64,000 nt of DNA. It comes from Gonatopus flavifemur. Taxonomy: Eukaryota; Arthropoda; Insecta; Hymenoptera; Dryinidae. Location of the stretch: contig JAFFJZ010000012.1 of the NCBI GenBank assembly GCA_018340375.1, forward strand, positions 4,898,001-4,962,000. The letters run 5' to 3'. The notes below the pieces were generated by a model. That model made no database searches. It worked only from the letters and a program-made list of their open reading frames with translations, and was not told the DNA's origin. Positions 22,001-32,053 of the stretch are shown in pieces. The position numbers and the translations under genes are program-made. Position 1 is the stretch's first letter; each line of letters opens with the position of its first letter.

Positions 22001-25000
22001 AACAGCGAAACTTCCCCTACGTTACATCATAAACCCTCCATAAAAGTTGCAGCGACAGGTTGTGTCGTCTGGGTAGTTCTACCACCTTTGGCAACCCCAG
22101 CAACAGTATTTAAAATTATTTCGTATTGCCCTTGAATTAATTTATCTTTTTTTCTTCACTCTGTATACAGAAAGGGAACAAATGCAAATTGACATGCCAC
22201 TGCCCTGCAAGTGGCAGGAAAAATATTCCACCAATCGTCGCATATAATTATCGATAAGTATAAGATCGAAACAGATATTCCCACGATCGGGCCTGTCGTC
22301 GTCGACCTTAACCGACTCGTCGAAGATATTATTATTCCTCATCGTGTGTAATATCAAACACTCCGATAAACCTCGTAACATCTGTCGATGTTCATTGTAT
22401 ATCTCATCAATGTATATAGATCCTATCTCTCGAGGACGGTGATCGAATGATTCACTATTATTTTATGGGAATTTTTTCCAAGTCTGACGCGATTAAACTT
22501 AAAATTACCTGCAAAAAAGGTTGCAGTTGAATGATATGATTCTTAAACCTCACACCTCGTTGGAAATCGATCGAACAGCTAGGAAAAATCATCTTGCGTT
22601 TTCATTACGGCTTAACGATCTAGAATCGATGTAAAACCAGTTACACTTTCCCCTTCGGTTTCGGTCGTTTCAAACGAGGGAAGGCAGGAAGGCGACACAC
22701 CAAGGCGGTGTTGTATGAAAGCTCCTATCCACAGGCCAGTCTTGAGATCCCCGCTGCAACGCTCTTGTCTCATATCTCTCTTTACAGAGCAGAGTCGGAA
22801 GCGCAACATGTATGTATCCACACAAATACATATACAGAGGAATAGACAGAGTACCGCAACTATATCCGTTACGATGCATCGTTGAGGCACGTGCCACTCT
22901 ACACCATCGATTCCTTTACATTCTGTTGTACATTCACCCGACTTAATCCCCATATTGCAATCATCTCGAGAAATTTTCGAACAATACCTAGATATATTAT
23001 GGGATATTCGAACTCGACAGCAACAAAAAAACACAACAAATGGCAATACACTCTCCTACAACTGTAACTCGTCATTACTACAATGTCGAGTAATGTCTTG
23101 GTATTTGTCAATAAATTCCAAGAATGAATGTCGGTATGCGGTGCTGCTACCATCGAGCGCTAGGAGAGAGGAGAATGATTATGAAACGAGGATAATGCGA
23201 TGGAATTTATCTTTCGAATAATTTTTCTTTTTCTTTCGTTCATGTATATATATATACAAACTTGAATTGAATAAGTGAGATGTGATAATAATTCCAAATG
23301 GTTGAAGAGTAAGAAGAAGAGGACCAGTCCACGTGAATCGAAGGGTAACGAAAAGGATAATTTTTCAATAGAAATACAAAATTTGAAATCTCCAATCGAG
23401 AATGTGAATTTCTTCTGCGGGGTTTATAATATACTCGCTATCCGAGTCAGCATCGCTATCACTTTTGAACAAGTACGAGCACAGTTAAAGCCGCATAGAA
23501 GTCAGCCACGCCTTTGCACCAGTGCACGGTATGGCGATGAATTTACAGTATATAGGCAAAGGTACTTATATATACACTCTATCTAGTTCCAGCTCGGATG
23601 CAATGAACCGTTGCATCCGAGCGTATAGCGCGTTGCAACGACTCTCGACGCATCGGATACAACACGTGCAACTACTATCTGACGTAGTTTCTTTTTTCTT
23701 TCCTTTATTCTTTCTTTTTCCAGGAACTCACGATTTCAGTCAATAAAATCGAACGAGAAATAACGTGGATTTTAAGAGCACAAAATTCATCAATCGAATT
23801 CGCGAGAACTGCACTGGGATGGATTTCAATTCTCAAGTAAACCTCGAATCTAGGGATTCGATTGTTCCTTATAACCTCCCACGCATTGAGGTTGGATTTA
23901 TCATTATTATTACCCACCTCTTCATGAGTCGGCGAGAGACATATTACGAGCTGAGAGAAGATAGCATCCGATATCCAGACCGCTCTCTTGATCCGGAGTC
24001 TCTTAGACCGTGTTGTAGACTCTCTACCTACACATCAACGAAACATATACGGTGTTCCTCCTATCTACGTGTCACGTTGTCCTACAACGACACAACGCGC
24101 CGACTTGAAAGACTCGGTGGGTCGATGACTCGTTTTTTTTTATCCTACCTTCTTTTCTTTCTCTCTTCATTTCCTTTCTTTCTGTCCGATACCAGATTAT
24201 CCTACTACCAGTTCTCGAGTAATTCGAGATTTAACATAAGCCGAATCCTTAAATCACCTTCGCGTTCACGTCCTTGTCCCAATGCGTTACAAATATATCC
24301 GCGCGGATGAGAAGGAAATCGATTATTCTTTCGCTTTCACCAACCGTGCCAGCGTGATCGTAATGACGCATTAAAAATAAATGAAACGGTATCATTGAAA
24401 AGCAAAATGGTAACAAAATCATCATCCGTTTAATTGCATCGTGGTAGCAAAGAGACTTTAACGATCTTATATATATATATATATATACATCTTCCCTTTT
24501 CAGTTCCTCCAACGATGATTAACTGGAATGGAATATCTCCTCGTCTCGAAACCATTGCGGGTACTATTTCTCTTTAAGAACCGATAATTAATACCTAATA
24601 CCACTCAGGGCTAAAGAAATCGAATCAATAATATTCTCTTAGTTGCAAATTTTCTCAAGATTATAAACATATTTCATCCGTAGACGTAATTGAGTGAAAC
24701 TTATGTACGAAGCTATCTTCTGGAATCCATTTATCTAATGATGAATGTGATATATGATATACCAGGCTCATAGCTCGTGCTCATTTTCCTATCAAAAATT
24801 CTTCTTTTTACCACGATGATGGGGAATCATAGGGCGAATCTCCAATTACATGACAAACACTCTCTCTCTCTCTCAGGTCGTTTTCAAGCTGTCACTGGTG
24901 TTCTCCCTCCAACACGGAGATTTCCCGTTGATTCTCAATTTTGAAGTTATAACAAGCTTAATTCTGGAAAGGATAGATTGTCAATTACACTACCATAGGT

Positions 25001-25647
25001 CACAAAATTTTCAATGTTTATTGACTTTGGGAGAAAAGCCTTTCGGCATAAAAACTCCCCCAAAAATATGATTAACAAATAAAATATTACAAGATCGAAG
25101 TTACAAATGAGGTGTGAATCTGTGAGTGTGTTCGTGTATGTGAGTTTCGGTGTATGGGAGACGTCTCTCCTTTGGTCCACTGGACGGACCGCGTTTTCGA
25201 TTGCATTGGGCGATGATACGCCGCTGAATGCACGATTTCCGTGGCTCTTGAGACCACGTAAAGTGGTGGCCACTCGGACAGATAACTTAACTGTCGCTTA
25301 TCACGTTATACGTCCTTCTTCCACGTGGACAGAAGCAGAATTGCCAGAATGCCCTTGATGGTCACTAAAAGAGGGTTCGTAGTAGAAAACCCCCACTCAA
25401 GCGCGCGCCCTATACGGCACGAAGGTTATCAATACAAAAAAATTTCGAATGACTGAACAGGTAGAAAAATTATGTATGAGTATATTCTCGCATTGTTCCA
25501 CATTTCAAAGGCCCCATAAATGACGGGTAGTCGAGGAAAAGAAAGATACGATGGGCATTTGTGACGAATGAATTCAAACCATAAATTAAATAAACGTCTA
25601 TAACAATACCCGCTTTTCGTCTCATCAAGGAACTCGCGGGTGACTCA
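22001..25647. other. Unique-looking sequence, no confident gene
   Basis: About 3.6 kb with few repeats: a short TA tract at 24471-24487 and a CT tract near 24858. Several open frames of 60-181 codons overlap one another on both strands without domain signatures. This could be intronic or regulatory DNA of a neighbouring gene, but nothing in the sequence proves that. Confidence 0.3.
23765..24310 (+). CDS. 181-codon open frame, not recognised, probably spurious
   Basis: This is the longest open frame outside transposons, starting MDFKSTKFINRIRENC. It has no recognisable motif, a stretch of F/L/S residues that follows a T-rich tract (24128-24185), and antisense open frames over part of it. The amino-acid composition looks like translated non-coding DNA. 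I keep it only because of its length. Confidence 0.1.
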   Translation: MDFKSTKFINRIRENCTGMDFNSQVNLESRDSIVPYNLPRIEVGFIIIITHLFMSRRETYYELREDSIRYPDRSLDPESLRPCCRLSTYTSTKHIRCSSYLRVTLSYNDTTRRLERLGGSMTRFFLSYLLFFLSSFPFFLSDTRLSYYQFSSNSRFNISRILKSPSRSRPCPNALQIYPRG

Positions 25648-26457
25648 ACAACTAGTCTTTCGGATGAGCGCTCTAACTGGCTGCCCGTTACCTCTGGTGT
25701 GCCCAAGGTTTCGTTTTAGGACCTCTCTTACACTCTATACTACGCCAAGGATCTCCCCTCATCAATACTTTTTTGCAAATATGGAGTGTATGCTGATGAT
25801 TTAGAAATTCACTTACAGGCCGACCCAAACCATCTATCTGATGCGATTACCAAGATTAATACAGACATCGCATCAATCTCTGCGTGGTCTGAGGCGAATT
25901 TTCTTCCTATAAATGTAGCTAAAGCTAAAGCTATTCTAATGGGCAGTGAGAGGTATTGATCTATCAACCCTACCTCCCCCAATAAAAATATTTCTCTTCA
26001 AAACTCCAACAATTTCTCTACAAAACTTCATTATCGCAATTCTTAGAGACAAAAAGGATTTTTTCAACAGATTCATCTTCCAAAACTCTGTGAAATTCTG
26101 CATATTTCTGAAAATTTCTATTGCCAGTAAAGGTTTCTCTGTACATTTCCAACTTATTGGTCAAAGTTGTTTTGTTAAGAAATATTGAATTTTCTCAACA
26201 TTTTTCTACTTGATAAATGGTGGAAACATTTGATGAGGAAAGGAATTTTCTCCACGAATTCATACATTTCTCTGCAAACTACATTTGCAGAAAAAAATTT
26301 GAATTTTCTCTTTATTTGTCTATTCCAAGAATATGACGGCTTGTGGCGGAGAGTTGAGTTTTCTATACAAATTCATACATTTTTCTCAAATCGCATTTGC
26401 GGAGATAAAGTGAATTTTTTCAAATTTTTCAATCGAATAAAAACAACTTAAGTAAAA

Positions 26458-26860
26458 TTCACTAGTAGGCCTCGAAAAAACCTCTCTCCCACGACCCACT
26501 CATTTTTCCTTTCGGAGGATTCTGAATCGATTAGTCTATATCTGACGGGAACGAATTTTTTAAAATTTTCTATCGATTTGACCCAGCACTTGGAAAAATT
26601 TACAAGTTGAGGTCGAAAAAACGTTTCTCCCACGATCTACTCATTTTTCGTTTCATAAGATTCTGAATCGATTGGTCTATATCTTACAGGGACAAACTTT
26701 CAAAATTTTCTATCGATTTGACTCAGCACTTGGAAAAATTTAGAAGTTGAGGTCAAAAAAATCCCCTCTCCCACGACCTATTCATTTTTCGTTTCAGAAG
26801 ATTCTGAATTGATTGGTCTATACCTCACGAAAACGAATTTTTCAAAATTTTCCATTGCGA
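26458..26860. repeat. Tandem repeat, about 141 bp, three copies
   Basis: The unit 'ctctcccacgac-cta-tcatttttcgtttc...gattctgaatcgattggtctata...caaaattttctatcgatttgac-cagcacttggaaaaattta' occurs three times, starting near 26468, 26612 and 26753. The third copy is cut short. It lies in the middle of the LINE-inserted word element. Confidence 0.75.
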
Positions 26861-26889
26861 TGATTCCCATAAGTGGTACTTTAAGATTA

Positions 26890-26975
26890 CTGTAGTCATC
26901 TCGGAGATCCGCTGATGTGATAGAGGCTTTGCTTCTCACTCGCAGGACCCGGGTTCAATCCTCACTGAGGAAAGT
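26890..26975 (+). other. tRNA-like sequence with a B box
   Basis: 'gtgatagaggctttgcttctcactcgcaggacccgggttcaatcctcactg' has a good B box (GGGTTCAATCC) and a preceding anticodon-arm-like segment. An A box is only vaguely present (tgtgatagaggc). I do not think it folds as a functional tRNA. It resembles the tRNA-derived head of a SINE and is embedded in the 25981-27370 element. Confidence 0.45.
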
Positions 26976-28914
26976 TCCTAAAAATGGACTTCCAATGTGG
27001 TGTCTCTTCTGTAATGTCATTCAAGTCGAACTGGAAGGAGATTTGTAGAGATAAACTCTGAACAAACATTTTTTTCTCAAGCAAAAGTGAATAGATAAAA
27101 CAGAGATTTGTAGAGTAATGCAGAAATATGCAGAGAAGTATTTGATGTAATATGGAGATTTGGCGAGTTTTGTACGAATTTTGTGGAGAAATTCATAAAA
27201 TATTACGAAGATTGGAAGAATTATGTACAATTTTGCAGAGTAATGCAGAAATTTGTAGAGTAATATTTATGGTTAAAAATTCTGCAAATTTCTCAAACCG
27301 TCCGAAATCTGACAGTTATGTAGAAAAATCTGAAGAGTTTTGAAGAATTTTGAAGAGGAATATTTTTATTTGGGTCCTCTTTCATTACATAATTCATCCA
27401 TTCCGTTTGTGCAAAATGCAAAATATCTTGGAATTATTCTAGATGATACATTATCCTGGCATTAGCACGTCTCCTACACCATCAAACGTGTGAATAGTAC
27501 ACTGTTCAGGCTAAAACTTCATAGGAAAGTGGTCTCTCCGGAAATCCGTAAAAGGCTAGTCTCTTCACTTATCTTTCTCCTTCTTGATTACGGATGCGTT
27601 GTGCTCTCTGGGTTACCGTCTACTCTGAATTTGAAACTCCAGCGGGGTCTGAATAACTGCATTCGATTAATCACCAATGTTAGACGTGATCAGCGAATAA
27701 CACTCCTCATTAATGAGCTGGAATGGATGCGCTGTGAGTATCGAAGGCAATATTTCTTGGGCATGCTGCTATATATTGCGGTATTGAATACGGGAATCCC
27801 TTCTTATTTTAGGAGTGACTTTAGGTTTTCTAGGGAGATTATATACCAAATTTTCGGTCTGAGACTCATAGAAATTCTTTCTCTATAAGCGGTAGTTATT
27901 TTTGGAATGAGTTACCCTCTGAAGTGCGCTCTTCGCCTAGTATTTATGTCTACAAAACTAGACTTTTCGAACATCTCCTGTCCCTAAAGTGCAGTTCGTT
28001 GACTGTGAGGAACGAATTTCTGTTTTTTCTCATCTTTTTATTTATTTTTTGTACACTAATGCGTTAACGTGTATAGATCACACAGTGTTTATGCTCGTAT
28101 ATATATGTATTAGGGTGATTCATTTCCGCAAATTTTTTTTTTCCAGGTGCTCAAGCAGAATATCAATTTACACATGGAAAAAAAAATTCTCACCAAATAT
28201 GAGCTCTTAATTCCAATTTTAAGTACTTGCCATTTTGATTTAAATTTGCCCCATTTAGAATGCATGTGAAATAATTGTTCTTTTTTTCAAATTTCTAATG
28301 CTCAGCCGCTTCTCATGATCCTTCAAAATGGTTTATTGGATCTTCTAGGGGATTCCATGCTCTTCAAAATGACTCTTGGGGTTTTTCATTTGGCTCGTGC
28401 TGGTTCTCTAGTAACAGGCGTCGAAATACATTTTTGAAAAAAATGCGGTTTTTCTCATTTTTCAGAGCAAACTGCTCAGAGTAGGGGAAGAGAACACACA
28501 CATTTTCAAAGAAAATTTCATCCTCTTCGAAAAAAAGTTGAACTCAAGTTGCTCCGATCAATATTTTATCAGTTACAGCCATTTTTTAAATTGAAAATGT
28601 AAAAAATTCATGAATAACAGCAAATAATGATATCTATGTAAATTCAACTTTTTGATTGATGATCATCATATTTTCCTACAATAACAACTTTTTTAGATTT
28701 ATTCTCACGTATGATTGATTATAAAAGTGAAAATAACATATAAATTCATAACAAAAGAAACAACAATACGTAAATTATGTAATTTTTCAACATTTCTGAA
28801 GTATAACAAAAAAACATATAAATATGAATCATCAAAGTTTTGGGAACAAAATGCTGGAAGTACCAACAATTTCGATAGTATACTATTCTCCCTATAGGGG
28901 AAAAATATTCCTCT

Positions 28915-29112
28915 ATAGGGGAAACTGGGGTAAATCCACCACCCTGCCTTGGAATTGGATTCCTTGGAAAATGATCACAATATTATTCAACAATTTCTAA
29001 CGTCATTGTTCACAATAGCACACAAAACCGCTATTCTGGGATTTGATTGGTGTGGCTGTTTCCCAATTCCAAGGGAAGGCAGGTGGCGGATTTACCCCAG
29101 TTTTCCCTTTAT
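28915..29112. repeat. MITE in the left arm, ATAGGGGAAACTGGGG ends
   Basis: ATAGGGGAAACTGGGGTAAA at 28915 is inverted as TTTACCCCAGTTTTCCCTTTAT ending at 29112; inside, 'ccttggaattgga' is inverted as 'ccaattccaaggg'. This makes it a small palindrome inside a palindrome arm. Its partner in the right arm is at 29717-29912. Confidence 0.7.
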
Positions 29113-29169
29113 CAAAAAACTACTTCTCGTTATTTCTTCACTTCATCTCTATCAGAGCTCTCCGTGGGC

Positions 29170-29665
29170 CCTAGTAAAAAAGCTGGATAGGAGTTTGAAT
29201 TGAACCGGATAAGATTCTCGGGTTGTCATTCGGGTGTATTCGGGTGCGTATGCGGATTTTGCGGGAATTCTTTCTTTGGTTCTATCTGAATCCTATCCGG
29301 ATTTTAATGCTGGATATTTTTCGAAACCCCATATGAAATTTGGATAGAAATCAGTTTTTTGTTCGCGTTCCATTCCGGATTTCAAAAAATATATGGTCCG
29401 AAAAACCTAATTAGGATCCGGATGAAACCGGATAAACACTCACCGCAAATTCCGATACGTACCCAGATACACCCGGATGGAATCCCGGAAGTCCCATCCG
29501 GATAAAATTTGGATTATCACGCAGGTTTTATCCGATTCACCATTCGGTTTTTTGCTGTATAATTATCCGGATCATCAGGTTTTGGAAATACACCCGAATG
29601 AAAACCCAAGAATCTTATCCGGTTCAATTCGAACTCCTATCCAGCTTTCTTACTGGGGCCCACGG
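29170..29665. repeat. Centre of the palindrome, TCCGGAT word core
   Basis: Between 'gggccctagtaaaaaagctgg' and its inverted match 'ccagctttcttactggggccc', the DNA is made of 'ccggat', 'atccgg', 'attcgggtg' and 'cacccgaat' in both orientations. The core is therefore a word element of the type seen elsewhere in the window, sitting at the centre of the giant foldback. Confidence 0.6.
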
Positions 29666-29716
29666 AGAGCTCTGACAGAGATGAAGTGAAGAAATAACGA
29701 GAATTGATTTTTTGAT

Positions 29717-29912
29717 ATAGGGGAAACTGGGGTAAATCCGCCACCTGCCTTCCCTTGGAATTGAAAAACAGCCACACCAAACAAATCCCAGAATAGCGGT
29801 TTTGTGTGCTATTGTGAACAATGACATTAGAAATTGTTGAATAATATTGTGATCATTTTCCAAGGAATCCAATTCCAAGGGAGGGTGGTGGATTTACCCC
29901 AGTTTCCCCTAT
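29717..29912. repeat. MITE in the right arm, partner of 28915-29112
   Basis: It has the same ATAGGGGAAACTGGGG ends and the inverted content of the left-arm copy. The two differ by small indels (for example 'ccaccctgcctt' against 'ccacctgccttccctt'), so the arms have drifted apart slightly. Confidence 0.7.
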
Positions 29913-30785
29913 AGGGAAAATAGTATACTATCGAAATTTTGGGTACTTCCAGCATTTTGTTCCCAAAAATTTGATGATTCATATTTATATGTTTTTTTGT
30001 TATACTTCAGAAATGTTGAAAAATTACATAATTTACGTATTGTTGTTTCTTTTGTTATGAATTTATATGTTATTTTCACTTTTATAATCAATCATACATG
30101 AGAATAAATCTAAAAAAGTTGTTATTGTACGAAAATATGATGATCATCAATCAAAAAGTTGAATTTACATAGATATCATTATTTGCTATTATTGATGAAT
30201 TTCTTACATTTTCAATTTAAAAAATGGCTGTAACTGATAAAATATTGATCGGAGCAACTTGAGTTCAACTTTTTTTTGAAGAGGATGAAATATCCTTTGA
30301 AAATGTGTGTGTTCTCTTCCTCTACTCTGAGCAGTTTGCTCTGAAAAATGAGAAAAACCGCAATTTTGTTCAAAAAAATGTATTTTGACGCCTGTTACTG
30401 GAGAACCAGGACGAGCTGAATAAAAAAACCCAAGAGTGATTTTGAAGAGCATGGAATCCCCTACAAGATCCAATAAACCATTTTGAAGGATCATAAGAAG
30501 CGGCTGAGCATTAGAAATTTGAAAAAAAGAACAATTATTTCACATGCATTCTAAATGGGGCAAATTTAAATCAAAATGGCAAGTACTTAAAATTGGAATT
30601 AAGAGCTCATATTTGGTGAGAATTTTTTTTTCCATGTGTAAATTGATATTCCGCTTGAGCACCTGAAAAAAAAAATTTTACGGAAATGAATCATCCTAAT
30701 ATGTATACTATTATTCTACTCATCTCTGTACTTTTTGTAATTTCTATGTTAGTCCTTAAAAGATCAAATCTTAGGACTTAATAAA

Positions 30786-31867
30786 TATCCATCTGTCTTT
30801 CTCGCGTACGCCTGGTCCACGCGTGGGAGAAGGAGAAGCTGTACGATGGTTAAAAATTCGCTACTTGATACATATATTGTATATAATTCTTTTCTTCTAA
30901 GGCGATAGAAACCCGTTCTCGTTCTTGTTCTCGTTCTTCGAAGGAAATTGCGTATCTTCCGCGCGCATGATTCCTCCATTATCGGTTTCCTGGCAACCTC
31001 GTTTCGAAAGCGAGAAGAAAGAATCGAAGAATTTATTTGATTTGATAGAATTTTTCTACAGTTGTAATTCTACGGTACCCGAGAAAAGTTTCATTCACAG
31101 ATATACATATTCATGTGTTATTGCTTATTATACATCCGCGCGTTCGCTATGTGGTTAACAGTCGCGCGAAACGACCCACATCCACTAATCAACTAAGATA
31201 AAGTACTTCAACAGCTCGTTTCCCTATTGCGAGTACAGATCTGTAGAAGTATCAGAGGTTCTCAATATTTACGTTATATGAAACCAAGAGCTCTTCGATC
31301 AAAATGATAATCCTTGAGAATCAACTTGAGCCCGCATAATCTTCGTAGACTGTAAACATTCTGAAAACATGTTCGACAATCTTTTGTCAGGCACAAGGAA
31401 ATCTCTGCAGCAAATCAAGACCTGGATTGACAAACTGTCCGTAGTAGAAATCACTCTAAGCATTTTCCAGGGTTTGCAAGTTTCACGCGAAGTCTTGGTG
31501 AGGTCTTGCAAGACCTAGAGAATGACCTATGCTCAGCTACTCCTGGCTCAGTGCCGTTGCCGGACAACTGGCGCACAAAGTGGTTTTAAGGGGTTGTCTC
31601 CGAGGGCTTCGACTTCCATGGGAGCTTCACCTGCAGCGGGATTTTCATCTATAATTCATGTATAAAGTACATTGAGTTATATATAAATTGCATATCATTG
31701 AAAGATGTTCCTCAGAAGATATCTAAAGATATACAGTCTGTTTTTGTAATCTCAAGAGCTTGAGGAGTTTTAAAACAATCCTACGGGTGAATCTAAAACC
31801 TACTACTACAGAGCCAGTTTAATTGACGATATTGGCAAGGAGTCACATCAATAACATTGTTTTGCTA
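30786..31867. other. No gene seen
   Basis: Unique-looking sequence after the LINE 3' end. Short open frames only; 'tctgcagcaaatcaagacctgg' and 'caagacctagag' words near 31390-31520 may be a weak word-element trace. No feature is supported. Confidence 0.3.
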
Positions 31868-32053
31868 TCCCTGGTGGAAAAATTTCGTTCACTTTCCTCA
31901 AAGTTCAATGGAAGTCGACAAATTACAGCAAGAGTTACTGAATTTTGTGGACAATTATTGAATTTTGTTGAGTAGAATTGAATTTTGCTAATTTTCAATG
32001 AAAACTGAGTGAACGAAATTCAACAAAATTCCACGAAATTTTTCCACCGAGAA
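31868..32053. mobile_element. Short word element, TCCCTGGTGGAAAAATTTCG ends
   Basis: Left end TCCCTGGTGGAAAAATTTCG at 31868; right end CGAAATTTTTCCACCGAGAA, inverted with a few mismatches, ending at 32053. Inside, 'attgaattttg', 'ttcaacaaaatt' and 'gttcactt/tgaacg' repeat. At 186 bp it is among the smallest members of the CCCTGG-ended group. Confidence 0.6.

Larger units (their letters stand above)
25981..27370. mobile_element. 1.39 kb word element inserted in the LINE, AATAAAAATATT ends
   Basis: Left end CCCAATAAAAATATTTCTCT and right end, reversed, CCCAAATAAAAATATTCCTC. The left arm repeats 'tttctctacaaaact' and 'atttctctgcaaac'; the right arm repeats the complement 'gtagagtaatgcagaaat'. 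In the centre are three tandem units (26458-26860) and a tRNA-like sequence (26890-26975). Its borders are fixed independently by the interrupted reverse transcriptase frame, so this is a real insertion and not just low-complexity DNA. Confidence 0.8.
25648..27889 (+). pseudogene. Reverse transcriptase of a LINE, truncated and interrupted
   Basis: The first part contains SDERSNWLPVTSGVP, a frameshift, then Q-G-x-V-L-G-P-L-L and the catalytic YADD near 25789, followed by DLEIHLQADPNHLSDAI and SAWSEANFLPINVAKAK. It breaks off at 25980 after LPPP and resumes at about 27372 with PLSLHNSSIPFVQNAKYLGI, LDDTLSWH, a stop (TAG at 27463-27465), then IKRVNSTLFRLKLHRKVV and LLDYGCVVLSGLPS. It ends at 27889. 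This order is the standard fingers-palm-thumb order of non-LTR reverse transcriptases. The gene is dead: 5' truncation, one frameshift, at least one stop and an insertion. Confidence 0.85.
28111..30698. mobile_element. 2.6 kb palindromic (foldback) hAT-like element with 8 bp TSD
   Basis: The left end TAGGGTGATTCATTTCCG at 28111 is matched by CGGAAATGAATCATCCTA ending at 30698, and the match continues almost unbroken for about 1.1 kb into each arm. The flanks carry an exact 8 bp duplication, ATATGTAT (28103-28110 and 30699-30706). An 8 bp duplication with TAGGG ends fits the hAT superfamily (family knowledge). The arms are not transposase-like: the matching open frames of 60 and 84 codons on opposite strands are the same repeat read twice. 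Transcription would give a very long hairpin RNA. Confidence 0.85.
25648..30785 (+). mobile_element. Non-LTR retrotransposon remnant, split by two insertions
   Basis: Three pieces of one LINE are in order: 25648-25980 (reverse transcriptase core), 27371-28110 (C-terminal RT region and 3' UTR), and 30699-30785 (3' end, 'ccttaaaagatcaaatcttaggacttaataaat'). Between them lie a 1390 bp word element and a 2588 bp palindromic element. The second junction is exact: an 8 bp duplication ATATGTAT is present on both sides. The LINE itself is 5'-truncated. Its clade (Jockey- or CR1-like) is not settled by what I can see. Confidence 0.8.

Noticed and set aside
28715..30091. Two nearly identical 60-codon frames on opposite strands suggesting a conserved gene
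   Set aside because: They are the two arms of one palindrome read in mirror orientation, so identity reflects the inverted repeat, not selection.
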